DNA of 64,000 nucleotides from the NCBI GenBank assembly GCA_016794595.1, contig JAEUJN010000039.1:1-64000 (forward strand), written 5' to 3'. Both the position numbers and the translations under genes were made by a program. Origin of the DNA: Kineosporiaceae bacterium. Lineage in GTDB: Bacteria > Actinomycetota > Actinomycetes > Actinomycetales > Kineosporiaceae. Of the stretch, positions 17,206-26,335 are shown piece by piece; the first letter of the stretch is position 1, and every line of letters begins with the position of its first letter. Under the pieces are notes generated by a model. The model was not told where the DNA came from. It saw nothing but the letters and a program-made list of their open reading frames with translations, and did not search any database.

Positions 17206-17889
17206 GTGAACACGGTGGGGATCAAGCCAGGCATCCAGATCGCGACGGGAAGGATCCGCGTTCCCGAGCGCGCGCGTCGCCTGCCCGAGACGGTGAGGCA
17301 ACTGCCCGACCCCTCTCACCTGCCCGCGCGAGCACGGGACGTGGCGGGCGAGGTGTCCGAGGGGGTGGCTCACCTCGTGCAGACGGTGACCTCCCGGGTC
17401 GAGGACGCCGCCCGTCCTGCCCGGCGTCGTCGTCGCCGCCGGATCACGACGCTGCTGTGGCTGGCCGGGCTCGCCGCCGCGGCGGGGGCGACGGCGGCGG
17501 CGTGGGCCCAGCGGTCTCGGACGGCTCACTGGCAGGACGTCCCCACCTTGGTCCCGCCCGCGGGTGAGCCGACCGAGTTGCCGGTGGGGGTGCCTGCGGG
17601 CACGCCGGTGGTGCCGCAGGACGGGGTGACCGAGGGAATGCTGCCGGAAGATCTCGCGGATGCCGACGGATCGGACAGCTCGCGCGGAGCCGGGCCGGCG
17701 CCGTCCGGGGTGGCATCGGCAGATCAGGCGGGCGTGACCGAAGCCGGCGTCACCGAGGACGCGAGTGAGGACGCCACGGATCCGGCTGCCCCGATCACCG
17801 GGGCCACCACCGCGGAAGCGGCCGGAGCCGCCGACAGCGACGAGCCGGGCACGACCCAGATCCCGGTCAGGGGGGACGCGCAGTCCTGA
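17206..17889 (+). CDS. Single-pass membrane protein, unknown function
   Basis: 227 aa, not recognised. A basic N-terminal region (residues 1-78) containing a run of Arg (RRRRRRR at about 72-79) is followed by one Ala-rich membrane helix (about 80-100), then an acidic low-complexity external tail (Glu/Asp/Ala/Thr/Gly). Topology is probably type II or N-in. GAGGATGG precedes the GTG; another GTG lies three codons in. It is upstream of the Tad-like cluster in the same direction but separated by 207 bp, so membership is uncertain. Confidence 0.6.
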   Translation: MNTVGIKPGIQIATGRIRVPERARRLPETVRQLPDPSHLPARARDVAGEVSEGVAHLVQTVTSRVEDAARPARRRRRRRITTLLWLAGLAAAAGATAAAWAQRSRTAHWQDVPTLVPPAGEPTELPVGVPAGTPVVPQDGVTEGMLPEDLADADGSDSSRGAGPAPSGVASADQAGVTEAGVTEDASEDATDPAAPITGATTAEAAGAADSDEPGTTQIPVRGDAQS

Positions 17890-17962
17890 GCGTGATGGGC
17901 GTCTGAAGACCGGGGAGTGGCCTGCGCCCGCTCCGGGAGAGCGGGCGGCGCCCGCCATCCTC

Positions 17963-18003
17963 ATTGCCCCGAAACTGTCCGATCTGATCAATTGCCCCGA
18001 AAC
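17963..18003 (+). promoter_or_regulatory. Paired 13-bp direct repeat upstream of Tad cluster
   Basis: ATTGCCCCGAAAC occurs perfectly at 17963-17975 and 17991-18003, 28 bp apart start to start, with GTCCGATCT between (also found at 22956-22964 before tadB). It is AT-rich for this genome and sits 94 bp before the SAF-domain gene, so it looks like a tandem operator or activator site. Confidence 0.5.
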
Positions 18004-18096
18004 GTCACCGAGTTCGCCGCTACCGTGGGGCGGCGGCGACGAAAGGGAACACAGGGTGACGAATCGGTCTGGGGCGGCGACGTCCGGAGACGCAGC

Positions 18097-18939
18097 GTGA
18101 CCGAGATCAGGCCTGGGTCCGAATCGCCACCGGCACCCCTGAGCAACCCCTTCGCCGGCATCGTCCCGGGGACCCCGGCCCCCACCATGCCGACGAGGTC
18201 GGCGACCGCGCCCACGCCCACGGCTCGTCGTCCGGCTCCGCGGCCCGACCCGCCGCCGCCCGGCCGCCGAGGGACCCTCGCCGGCACCCGGTCGAGGGCC
18301 GTGCCAGGCACCCAGGAGGCCCCGGGCCTCACCCCGCCCCCGCGGCTGCGCCGCCGCCCGCTGTTCCTGGCCCTCGGAGTGCTCGCCGTGACCCTCGGCG
18401 CCCTGCTGACCACCTGGCTGGTGACGACGGTGGGCCACACCCAGGCGGTGCTCGCCGTCCGGGAGTCGGTCGACCGGGGTGAGGTGATCACCGAGCGCAA
18501 CCTGATGACCGTCTCGATCACCGTCGACCCGGCCCTGCGGGCGATTCCTGCCGACCGGATCACCTCGGTGGTCGGCCAGCGCGCGGTCACCGACCTGCCT
18601 GCCGGTGGCCTGGTCGTCGCGGACTCCTTCGCCACCGCACCGCTGCCGGTGGCGGGGCAGTCCCTGGTCGGCGTCTGGCTCGCCGGGGGGCAGTTCCCCG
18701 GGCAGCCCCTGCGTTCGGGTGACCGGGTGCGTGTGGTGGGCACCCCGCCCGAGCGTGCGAGTGCCACCGACACCGATGCCCAGCCCCCGGTGCTGGCGGC
18801 CACCGTGGTCTCCTCGGCCCAGGCCCCCGACGGGCACACCCTGGTGACGGTCAGCGTTCCCGCCGCCGTGGCGCCCGACCTGTCGGCGATGGTGGCCACC
18901 GGCCGCATCGCCCTCGTGCTCGACTCCTCCGCCCGGTGA
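18097..18939 (+). CDS. SAF-domain (CpaB/RcpC-like) pilus assembly protein
   Basis: 280 aa. A Pro/Arg/Thr-rich N-terminus (1-85), one membrane helix (about 87-111), then an SAF domain (about 115-185; [18 protein letters not shown] and a [16 protein letters not shown] segment). This architecture matches CpaB/RcpC-type proteins of Tad secretion systems, thought to act at the envelope. GGAGA lies 6 nt before the GTG at 18097. It starts a run of three tightly packed genes with the CpaE- and CpaF-like ATPases. Confidence 0.75.
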   Translation: MTEIRPGSESPPAPLSNPFAGIVPGTPAPTMPTRSATAPTPTARRPAPRPDPPPPGRRGTLAGTRSRAVPGTQEAPGLTPPPRLRRRPLFLALGVLAVTLGALLTTWLVTTVGHTQAVLAVRESVDRGEVITERNLMTVSITVDPALRAIPADRITSVVGQRAVTDLPAGGLVVADSFATAPLPVAGQSLVGVWLAGGQFPGQPLRSGDRVRVVGTPPERASATDTDAQPPVLAATVVSSAQAPDGHTLVTVSVPAAVAPDLSAMVATGRIALVLDSSAR

Positions 18940-18949
18940 GGTGGCGCCG

Positions 18950-19774
18950 GTGAGCCTGACCGTTCTCACCTCGGCCTCCGGGGCGCCCGGGGTGACCACC
19001 ACCGCCCTCGGCCTGGCGATGAGCTGGCCGCGTCCGGTCCTGCTGATCGATGCCGACCCGGCAGGCGGCTCACCGATCCTCGCGGGCTGGTTCCACGGCC
19101 GGCCACCGCACCACCGGGGGCTGCTCGATCTGGCCATGGCGCACGCCTACGGCGACCTGCGGACGGCGATCCAGGACGTCGTGATCCCCGTTCCGGACAC
19201 CCAGGTCACCCTGGTCTCCGGGGTCAGGTCGCCCACCCACGCTCCCGCGGTGGCGGCGCTCTGGCCGGAGCTGGCCCGCGTGCTGGTGGGCCTGGACCGC
19301 ACGGGCCCGGATGTGATCGTGGACGCCGGCCGGCTGGGTGCCTCCCAGGCGCCCCAGCCGATTCTCGAGGCCGCGGACGCCGTCCTGCTGGCCTGCCGCA
19401 GCACGCTGCCGGCCATCTCGACCGCGCGCGGATGGGCCCGCGACCTGCACGACCGGTTCTCTGCGGTGGGTGGCGGGCACCACCTGGGCCTGCTGGTGAT
19501 CGGTCCCGGCCGCCCGTTCGGGACCGCCGAGGTCAAGGGTGCGCTCGGCGTGCCCGTGCTGGGCGCCCTGCCCTGGGACGTCCGGACGGCGCAGGCGATC
19601 CACCTGGGCGAGGCCTCGCGCCGGCTCACTCACGGGCCACTGGCCAGGGCGTTGCGCCCGACGGCCGAGGCAATCGCGTCCTTCGCCGCGGGCAACCGTG
19701 CCCGGCTGGCCTCCGCCTCGGTCTCCGGTGACCGGGCGCCCGAGCTCGCCGACGATCAGGCGGGTCGGCGATGA
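18950..19774 (+). CDS. CpaE/MinD-like P-loop protein, degenerate Walker A
   Basis: 274 aa with a MinD/ParA-like fold: [13 protein letters not shown] at about 8-20 in place of the deviant Walker A KGGx[13 protein letters not shown] as Walker A-prime/B region, and VIVDAGRLG. The position of the signature Lys is not Lys, so ATP hydrolysis may be altered. Such proteins accompany CpaF in actinobacterial Tad-like clusters and probably place the machinery. GGTGAGG gives an 8-nt spacing to GTG 18950, preferred over GTG 18941. The stop overlaps the cpaF ATG. Confidence 0.72.
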   Translation: MSLTVLTSASGAPGVTTTALGLAMSWPRPVLLIDADPAGGSPILAGWFHGRPPHHRGLLDLAMAHAYGDLRTAIQDVVIPVPDTQVTLVSGVRSPTHAPAVAALWPELARVLVGLDRTGPDVIVDAGRLGASQAPQPILEAADAVLLACRSTLPAISTARGWARDLHDRFSAVGGGHHLGLLVIGPGRPFGTAEVKGALGVPVLGALPWDVRTAQAIHLGEASRRLTHGPLARALRPTAEAIASFAAGNRARLASASVSGDRAPELADDQAGRR

Positions 19775-21429
19775 CCGGGCCCGGACGCCGTCCCCAGCCG
19801 GCACCGCCGATCGAGCTGAGCACCCTGCCGCTGTTCACCGACGACGATCCGCCGCTGCGCCCCCTCCCGGCGGACGCCGCGCCCATCGGCCGGACAGCAC
19901 CACTCACACCGCCATCCACACCACCACTCACGCCGCCATCCACACCGCCACGCACTCCGCCACTGACACCGGCCCTGGCACCGGCCCTGGCACCGGCCCC
20001 CGCACCGCCACCGCTACCCGCCCCACCCACCGTCCACGGTCAGGTCGTCCCCGAGACCGGGCAGTGGCCCGCGCGTCACCGGGCGCCGGTGATCGACTGG
20101 ACCCTGGTGAACACGTTGCGGGTCAAGGCATCTGACCGGCTCACCACGGCGATGCAGGAGCGAGCCCTGGCGCTGGACGCCGCCGGGCAGCGCGAGCTGG
20201 GGCGCACGATCATCGTCGACCTGCTCGAGGAGGAGGCCCGCACGGCGCTGACCTCCGGCGGGTTCCCGCTCGAGGCCTCGGGGCAGCGGCTGCTGGCCCG
20301 CGCGGTGTACGACGCCCTGTTCGGCCTGGGACGGCTGCAGCCGCTGGTGGACGACGACCGGGTGGAGAACATCGAGGTCAACGGTTTCGATCGGGTCCGG
20401 CTGCAGTTCGCCGACGGTTCGCGGGTGGCCGGGCCCGCGGTGGCGGACTCGGACGAGGAGCTGCTCGACTTCCTGGCGTTCATCGCCTCGCGCAGTACGG
20501 GGAATGCCCGCCCGTTCAGTCCCTCCCGGCCGAGTCTGCACATGACCCTGGACGGCGGGGCGCGCCTGGCCGCCACGGCCTGGATCACGCCGCGTCCGGT
20601 GGTGGTGATCCGCCGGCACCGGTTGCGCCGGGTGCGCCTGGGGGACCTGGTCGAGCGGGGGATGCTCAGCCCGCTGGCGTCCTCGTTCCTGGCGGCGGCG
20701 ATCCGGGCGCGCCGGTCGGTGGTGGTCTCCGGACCGCAGGGGGCGGGCAAGACCACCATGATCCGCGCCCTGGCCGAGGAGTTGCCGGTCTGGGAGCGGG
20801 TCGGCACGTTCGAGACCGAGTACGAGCTGTTCCTGCACGAGCTCGACGAGCGCGCCGGGTCGGTGACCGCCTGGGAGGCCCGGCCAGGCTCGGGGGAGCG
20901 CGGCCCGGACGGCCGCCAGGCCGGCGAGATCACGCTCGACGACTGTCTCTACGACAGCTTCAGGTTCAACCTGGATCGCCAGATCGTCGGTGAGGTGCGC
21001 GGTCGCGAGGTGCTGGCGATGTTCAAGGCCATGCAGTCCGGTGCGGGCTCGATGTCCACCACCCACGCCGCCAGTGCCGTGGGGGCGATCCGCAAGCTGG
21101 TGACCTGCGCGCTGGAGGCGGGTCCGCAGGTGACCGTCGACTACGCCCAGCGGGTCGTGGCCGAGCACATCGACCTGATCGTCCAGCTCGGCATGGACGT
21201 GCTCGAGCGCCCGGACGCCGACCCCCTGCGGCGGCGGTACGTGAGCGAGATCGTGGCCGTGCAGCCGGGTGAGGACGGCCCGGCGCACACCCACGTCTTC
21301 CGCTCGGGCACGATCGGCGACGGCCACCCGGGGGCTGTCCCCGGGGTGCTGCCGGACGAGTACCGGGCCCTGGCCGCGCACGGGTTCGACCTGGACGGCT
21401 ACACCCGGGCCACGCTGAGCGTGCGGTAG
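19771..21429 (+). CDS. cpaF: CpaF/TadA secretion ATPase
   Basis: 552 aa type II/IV secretion ATPase that powers Flp pilus or Tad secretion. Residues 45-80 form a Pro/Thr/Leu repeat linker (TPPSTPPLTPP-like) encoded by ACC/CCA-rich repetitive DNA. The all-alpha domain and N-terminal domain follow, then Walker A GPQGAGKTT (321-329, Lys327), an Asp box FETEYEL, Walker B-like QIVGEVRG and the His box STTHA. It overlaps the CpaE-like gene by ATGA. Its last 31 bp overlap the antisense carboxyltransferase gene; tadB and tadC lie beyond that gene. Confidence 0.9.
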   Translation: MTGPGRRPQPAPPIELSTLPLFTDDDPPLRPLPADAAPIGRTAPLTPPSTPPLTPPSTPPRTPPLTPALAPALAPAPAPPPLPAPPTVHGQVVPETGQWPARHRAPVIDWTLVNTLRVKASDRLTTAMQERALALDAAGQRELGRTIIVDLLEEEARTALTSGGFPLEASGQRLLARAVYDALFGLGRLQPLVDDDRVENIEVNGFDRVRLQFADGSRVAGPAVADSDEELLDFLAFIASRSTGNARPFSPSRPSLHMTLDGGARLAATAWITPRPVVVIRRHRLRRVRLGDLVERGMLSPLASSFLAAAIRARRSVVVSGPQGAGKTTMIRALAEELPVWERVGTFETEYELFLHELDERAGSVTAWEARPGSGERGPDGRQAGEITLDDCLYDSFRFNLDRQIVGEVRGREVLAMFKAMQSGAGSMSTTHAASAVGAIRKLVTCALEAGPQVTVDYAQRVVAEHIDLIVQLGMDVLERPDADPLRRRYVSEIVAVQPGEDGPAHTHVFRSGTIGDGHPGAVPGVLPDEYRALAAHGFDLDGYTRATLSVR

Positions 21430-22940
21430 CGCGCGAGCCGGTCGCGCAGCCGCCGGGAGGGGTCCATCCCGAGCAGCCGTGCGAGCTCGTACTGCAGCAC
21501 GTGCGACATCCGCGCGCAGAACTCGGCCGGTTCGTCGGCGGCGTCCGGGTACTCGGGGACGACCCGGTCCACGATGCCGGCGGCGAGCAGGTCGGATGAT
21601 CGAACCCCTTGGGCCGCAGCCAGTTCTGGGGCGCGGGCAGGATCGCGGTGCAGGATCGCGGCCGCTCCCTCCGGTGGCAGCGGCGACAACCACGAGTGCT
21701 GGGCGCAGATCACCTTGTCGGCCGGCATCAGCGCCAGTGCCCCGCCGCCGGTGCCCTCCCCGAGCAGCACGCAGATGGTGGGCGCCTCGAGCATCACGAG
21801 TTCGGCCAGGCACCGGGCGATCTCCCCGGCCAGCCCGCCCTCCTCGGCCTCGCGTGACAATGCCGCCCCCGCGGTGTCGATCACACTGACCAGCGGCAGC
21901 TTCAGGTCGGCCGCCAGCCGCATGCCCCGCCGCGCCGCGCGCAGCCCGGACGGCGTCAGTGGGCGCTCCACGCTCTGGCCGCGCCGGTTCTGGCCGAGCA
22001 CCACGCAGGCCGCCCCGCCGAAGCGGGCCAGTGCCAGCATCAGCGCCGGGTCGTACTCGCCCTGATTGGTGCCGTGCAGCGGAACCACATCTGTCGCACC
22101 GAGTTTGAGCAGCGCACGCACGCTGGGGCGCTGCGGACGGCGCGAGCGCACGATCGATTCCCAGGCCGGGACGTCGGGGAGCGGCTCGCGCGGCAGCTCG
22201 AACACCTCAGGGTGTTCCTCGCGGGGGGCGGACAGCAGGTTCAGGGTGCGGGCGGCGATGTCGGCCAGGCCCTCGACCGGCAGGACGGCGTCGATCAACC
22301 CCCGGGCGTGCAGGTTCTCGGCGGTCTGGACGCCGTCCGGGAACGGGTGGCCGTACAGGGCCTGGTAGACCCGGGGACCCAGGAACCCCACCAGCGCGCC
22401 GGGTTCGGCCACGGTGACGTGTCCCAGCGATCCCCACGACGCGAACACCCCGCCGGTGGTCGGGTGGCGCAGGTAGACCAGGTAGGGCAGTCCGTCGGCC
22501 TTGAACGCGGCCACCGCGGCGGAGATCTTGACCATGTCCACGAATGCCGGTGTGCCCTCCTGCATCCGGGTGCCACCGGAGGCGGGAGCGGCCACCATCG
22601 GCAACCCCTCCCGCCGGGCGCGCTCGAAGGCCGACACGATCCGCTCGGCGGCGGTGGCGCCGATCGAGCCGGCCAGGAAGGCGAACTCACCGGCGATCAC
22701 CGCCACTCGGCGTCCACGGATGCGGGCCTGGCCGGTGATCACCGCCTCGTCGGTGCCCGCCCGCCGCGCGGCCCCGTCCAGCTCGGCGGCGTAGGCGCTG
22801 CCGGGTGCGGCCACCGGCAGGGGCGGTTGATCCCAGCCGATCCAGCTGCCCGGGTCCACCACCAGTTCGAGCAAGTCCCGGGCCCCGGGACGCCGGGGAC
22901 GCGTGGTCGCGCGCTCGCCGCCGCCGTCGCGCTCGTTCAT
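21399..22940 (-). CDS. Acetyl/acyl-CoA carboxylase carboxyltransferase, fused beta-alpha
   Basis: 513 aa from ATG 22940 (a GTG four codons earlier is possible). Two crotonase-type halves: an AccD-like N-terminal half with SGGTRMQEG (oxyanion region) and VYLRHPTTGGVFASWGSLGH, and an AccA-like C-terminal half with DTAGAALSREAEEGGLAGEIAR and LGEGTGGGALAL. It transfers the carboxyl group from carboxybiotin to acetyl-CoA or a related acyl-CoA for fatty acid synthesis. The Cys4 zinc finger of bacterial AccD is missing. It is antisense inside the Tad cluster between cpaF and tadB, overlapping cpaF by 31 bp. No biotin carboxylase partner is adjacent. Confidence 0.87.
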   Translation of the reverse strand: MNERDGGGERATTRPRRPGARDLLELVVDPGSWIGWDQPPLPVAAPGSAYAAELDGAARRAGTDEAVITGQARIRGRRVAVIAGEFAFLAGSIGATAAERIVSAFERARREGLPMVAAPASGGTRMQEGTPAFVDMVKISAAVAAFKADGLPYLVYLRHPTTGGVFASWGSLGHVTVAEPGALVGFLGPRVYQALYGHPFPDGVQTAENLHARGLIDAVLPVEGLADIAARTLNLLSAPREEHPEVFELPREPLPDVPAWESIVRSRRPQRPSVRALLKLGATDVVPLHGTNQGEYDPALMLALARFGGAACVVLGQNRRGQSVERPLTPSGLRAARRGMRLAADLKLPLVSVIDTAGAALSREAEEGGLAGEIARCLAELVMLEAPTICVLLGEGTGGGALALMPADKVICAQHSWLSPLPPEGAAAILHRDPARAPELAAAQGVRSSDLLAAGIVDRVVPEYPDAADEPAEFCARMSHVLQYELARLLGMDPSRRLRDRLARYRTLSVARV

Positions 22941-22957
22941 GCCACACCCCACAGGGT

Positions 22958-23007
22958 CCGATCTCGGGTCTGTCCGAGGCGTCTGATCTCGGGTCTATCC
23001 GAGGCGT
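22958..23007. repeat. Two tandem 25-bp units with internal dyads
   Basis: Units at 22958-22982 and 22983-23007 differ at two positions only. Each holds CTCGG-GTCTRT-CCGAG, an inverted repeat with a 6-nt centre. The pair lies between the divergent carboxyltransferase and tadB genes, exactly where both promoters must be, so it is a good operator candidate. Confidence 0.65.
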
Positions 23008-23068
23008 GCCCTCGGCCACCCGGGCCAAACGGCTGCGATTCGTCCCGCCGCGACGCAATGATCCGGAT

Positions 23069-24001
23069 ATGACACCCCTGCTGGCGGCACTGGGCGGCGC
23101 CCTGCTGGTCGCGGGCCCGCTGCTGATCGTCGCCGGCCTGCACCCCACCCCCGTGACCGACGGGCCGGGACGCGGGTCGGCCGCCGCCAGGCTGGCCCGC
23201 CGGGCGCGGACTCTGACCGGCGGTCCTCCGGTGGCGGGTACCGGCGGACCGCACCACCCCCGGGCCCATGCCGCCCGGACCCGCCGCACCTGGACCCTGG
23301 CCGTTCTCGGCGCCATCACGGGACTGGTGATCGCCGCCACCACCGGCTGGGTGATCGCCGCCGTCCTGATCCCGGTGGCCGCCGCCGGCCTGCCGCTGTT
23401 GCTCGCCCCGGCCAGCACGGTGCCGATCGAGCGGCTGGAGGCACTCGAGGAGTGGACCCGTTCGCTGGCCGGGGTGCTCACCGTGGGCGTCGGGCTGGAG
23501 CAGGCGCTGATGGTCACCCTGCGAGCGGCGCCGGGTCCGATCCGGGCCGAGGTCGCGACCCTGGTCAGCCGGCTGCACGCCCGCTGGCCGACGGAGGAGG
23601 CCCTGCGCGCCTTCGCCGACGATCTGGACGACGCCACCGGCGACCTGATCGCCGCCGAACTGGTCCTGGCCTCGCGGCGCCGGGGCCCCGGGCTGGCCGC
23701 CGTCCTCGAGGGCCTGGCCGAATCGGTGGCGGCCGACGTCCGCACCCGGCGGCAGGTCGAGGCGGACCGGGACAAGCCGAGGGCGACCGTCCGCTGGGTC
23801 ACCGTGATCACCCTGGGCGCGCTGGTGCTGTTCGCGGTCAACACCAGCTACATCACGCCCTACAAGTCCCCGTTGGGGCAGGTGCTGCTCGCCCTGCTGC
23901 TCGGCCTGGACGCCGCGTGCCTGGTCTGGATGCGGGTGATGACCCGTTCCCCGCGCAGCGCGCGGTTCATCGGCCGCTCGGTGCGCGCGGCCGGACGATG
24001 A
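23069..24001 (+). CDS. tadB: TadB-like T2SSF membrane protein
   Basis: 310 aa inner-membrane platform protein of a Tad system. Two N-terminal hydrophobic segments (about residues 5-25 and 75-115), a cytoplasmic T2SSF domain (LEEWTRSLAGVLTVGVGLEQAL ... LAAVLEGLAESVA) and two C-terminal helices. The ATG at 23069 has no clear Shine-Dalgarno; the frame is open upstream but starts at the first hydrophobic run in TadB relatives. The stop overlaps the tadC ATG (ATGA), so the two are coupled. It continues the cluster interrupted by the antisense carboxyltransferase gene. Confidence 0.82.
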   Translation: MTPLLAALGGALLVAGPLLIVAGLHPTPVTDGPGRGSAAARLARRARTLTGGPPVAGTGGPHHPRAHAARTRRTWTLAVLGAITGLVIAATTGWVIAAVLIPVAAAGLPLLLAPASTVPIERLEALEEWTRSLAGVLTVGVGLEQALMVTLRAAPGPIRAEVATLVSRLHARWPTEEALRAFADDLDDATGDLIAAELVLASRRRGPGLAAVLEGLAESVAADVRTRRQVEADRDKPRATVRWVTVITLGALVLFAVNTSYITPYKSPLGQVLLALLLGLDAACLVWMRVMTRSPRSARFIGRSVRAAGR

Positions 24002-24903
24002 GCGCGGTCGTGCTCGCCGGGCTGGCCGGCGCCCTGCTGGGGCTGGGGGCGGTGCTCATCGCCGGGCGGTTCGTCCCGGTGCACCCCGACCTGGCAGGGG
24101 CCCTGGACGGGCTGGATCCCGACCGCAGCCTGGCCGAGGACCTCGGGTCCGGCCCGATCGTGCCCGGCGCCCGGGGAGTGCCCGATCAGGTCGGGCACTG
24201 GGCGAGCCGTCACCTGCCGCTGCCGGCGCCGCCGACGCGCGATCTGGCGCTGCTCGCCCTGCCGGTGCACCGCTTCGTCGGGCAGAAGCTCTTGTACGCC
24301 GGGTTCGGTCTGCTCTTCCCGCTGGTGCCGGCCACCCTGGTGCTGCTGATCGGCGTCGACGTGCCGGTGGCCCTGACCGGGGGTGCCTCCGTGCTGACCG
24401 CGGTGGCGCTCAGCTTCCTTCCCGACCACAACGTCCGCTCGGACGCCGCCCAGGCGCGGGAGGAGTTCACCCGGGCGTTGAGCGCCTACATCGACCTGCT
24501 GGCGCTCGAGCGACTGTCCGGTGCGGGGCCGCGCCAGGCGATGGAGTCGGCGGCCGCCGTCGGGGACACCTGGCCGTTCCGCCGCCTGGCCGAGGAACTC
24601 GCCCGCTCCCGCTGGTCGGGGGTGCCGCCCTGGGACGCCATGGCGCGCCTGGCCGCCGACCTGGACCTGAGCCCGTTGGCCGACCTGGCCGACATCATGC
24701 GGCTGTCAGGCGAGGAGGGGGCTGCGATCTACCAGACCCTGCGCGCCCGATCGGCCGCCATCCGGGCCGCGCTGGTCACCGAGGACCTGGCGCGGGCGAA
24801 CCGGGCCGGGGAGCGGCTGACCCTGCCGGGCGCCGTCCTGGCCCTGACCTTCGCGGTGCTGCTGACTGCCCCGGCACTGTTGCGCCTGCTCTTCGACTCC
24901 TGA
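23998..24903 (+). CDS. tadC: TadC-like T2SSF membrane protein
   Basis: 301 aa, the second platform protein, with the same topology as TadB: N-terminal helix (about 3-22), a paired hydrophobic region (about 95-140), a T2SSF domain with REEFTRALSAYIDLLALERLSGAGPRQAME and a C-terminal helix ending just before the stop. TadB and TadC together form the platform driven by CpaF. No TadE/TadG pseudopilin, Flp pilin or prepilin peptidase follows: the stop codon is the first arm of a 52-bp palindrome. Confidence 0.83.
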   Translation: MSAVVLAGLAGALLGLGAVLIAGRFVPVHPDLAGALDGLDPDRSLAEDLGSGPIVPGARGVPDQVGHWASRHLPLPAPPTRDLALLALPVHRFVGQKLLYAGFGLLFPLVPATLVLLIGVDVPVALTGGASVLTAVALSFLPDHNVRSDAAQAREEFTRALSAYIDLLALERLSGAGPRQAMESAAAVGDTWPFRRLAEELARSRWSGVPPWDAMARLAADLDLSPLADLADIMRLSGEEGAAIYQTLRARSAAIRAALVTEDLARANRAGERLTLPGAVLALTFAVLLTAPALLRLLFDS

Positions 24904-24952
24904 CCCGTGATCATGCACTTTCGACCAGTCGAAAGTGCATGATCACGGGTCA
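24901..24952. terminator. Perfect 52-bp palindrome, bidirectional terminator
   Basis: Two perfectly complementary 25-bp arms (24901-24925 and 24928-24952, arm opening TGACCCGTGATCATGCAC) with only CA between them. The first three bases are the tadC TGA and the last three are the TGA of the opposing HDOD gene. The RNA from either strand would fold into a long stem. A two-base loop is sterically tight, so the true loop would be about four to six bases. Confidence 0.85.
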
Positions 24953-26238
24953 GGAGGCGGCGACGACGGCGCTGGCCTGGGTGCTCCAGGCCAGCGCGGC
25001 CAGGTAGGCCGTGGCGACGTCCGCGGTGCGCACTCCGAGGGCGTTCAGCTCCTCGAGCTTGCCCTGCTCGTAGAGCCGCACGGCGTCCAGCACGGTGCGC
25101 AGGCTGTTGGGGGTCCCGGCGAGAGCGGCGTCCAGCTCGGCGCCCAGCGGCGGCAGGCTGCCCTTCATCGCGGCGATCCCGATCCCCAGGGTGGACGCGA
25201 TGCCGTCCAGCAGGCCGAGGGTGAAGGCGGTCTCGGGATCGATCCGGGGCGGTCGGGTGGCGCCCGGCACGACCCGATGGGACGACTTGTCGCCCAGGAT
25301 GCGGGCCAGCTGCTCGCAGGTGTGTGCCCGGGTCAGGGCCACCGAGGTGTCGACGCCCCGGGTCTGGGACTCCGACAGCGTGATCAGGACCATCCAGGCG
25401 CGCAGCCGCTTGAGGCCGATCAGCATCACCGCGTCGGTGATGGTCGAGACGGTGCGGGTCAGGCCGTTGGCCGCGCTGTTGGCCACCCGCATCAGGCGCA
25501 GCACCATGCCGGGGTCGCTGCGCATGATCGACTCGATGTCCCGGATCGCGACGTCCTCGTGGGACAGCCGGGCCAGCAACTGCACCGCCAGCAGGTGATC
25601 GGAGGAGATCGACCCGGTGCTCATGGTCTGCGGCTGACCCAGGTGGTAGCCCTGGAACAGGGTGAAGCCGACGTCCTTGCACCGCTGGTGCATCTCGGCG
25701 TCCTCGACCCGCTCCGCCAGGAGTTCCAGTCCCGGCCGGCGGCAGTGCCGGACCGTGGCCATGACCTCGTCCCACTCCTGGCCGAGCACATCGATCTTGA
25801 CGATCGAGGCGATCTCCAGCAGGGGGTCGGCGGCCAGGTCGTAGACGAAGTCGTCCAGGGCGATCCGATAGCCCCGCTCGTGCAGGGCCCGGACGCCGAG
25901 GACCACCTCCTCTCGAGCCGGACCGTCTCGAGCACCTCCAGCACGGCCAGGTCGGGCTCGAACGGGACGGGCAGTTCACCGGTCAGGAACGCCCGGGTGA
26001 GATTGACGAAGCCGGGGAGCCCGCCGAGCAGGTCGTGGGCGTCGAACTCCGAGAAGGCGGCCAGAATCGTGCTGGTGGTCGCCTGATCGGCGTCCTCGAC
26101 GGTGGCGGAGACCGCGTGCGCGGCATCGCGGAACAGCAGCTCGTAGGCCTGGACGCGTCCGTCCAGGCCGTGGATGGGCTGGCGCCCGACGTGGACGGTG
26201 CGCGCCAGCTGCCCGGATGTCACGGCGCCGATGCTCAC
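24950..26238 (-). pseudogene. EAL/HDOD signalling protein with a frameshift
   Basis: Two overlapping frames together make one YuxH-like protein of about 430 aa. The 5' part (from about 26238 down to 25910) encodes GRQPIHGLDGRVQAYELLFRD through AVLEVLETVRLE, the start of a degenerate EAL domain. The 3' part (from about 25912 to 24950) resumes in another frame at EVVLGVRALHERGYRIALDDF and carries the rest of EAL plus a C-terminal HDOD domain (SSDHLLAVQLLARLSHEDVAIRDIE onwards). Restoring one base in the GAGAGGAGG run near 25908-25915 joins them. It is a real disruption, a sequencing error or, less likely, programmed frameshifting. HDOD proteins act in nucleotide second-messenger signalling. Confidence 0.75.
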
Positions 26239-26335
26239 CACGGTCCCTTCCCCTGTTCCCCTACTCACAGGAGTGTCGGCGCCGACACCGGACGGGTTGA
26301 GCGCCCTCACCCTGCCCGGACCCTGCCCGGGCGGC

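Noticed and set aside
18056-18100. 14-codon frame overlapping the SAF-domain gene start
   Set aside because: It has a GTG and a GTGA overlap, but the upstream site is poor and the frame is too short to support.
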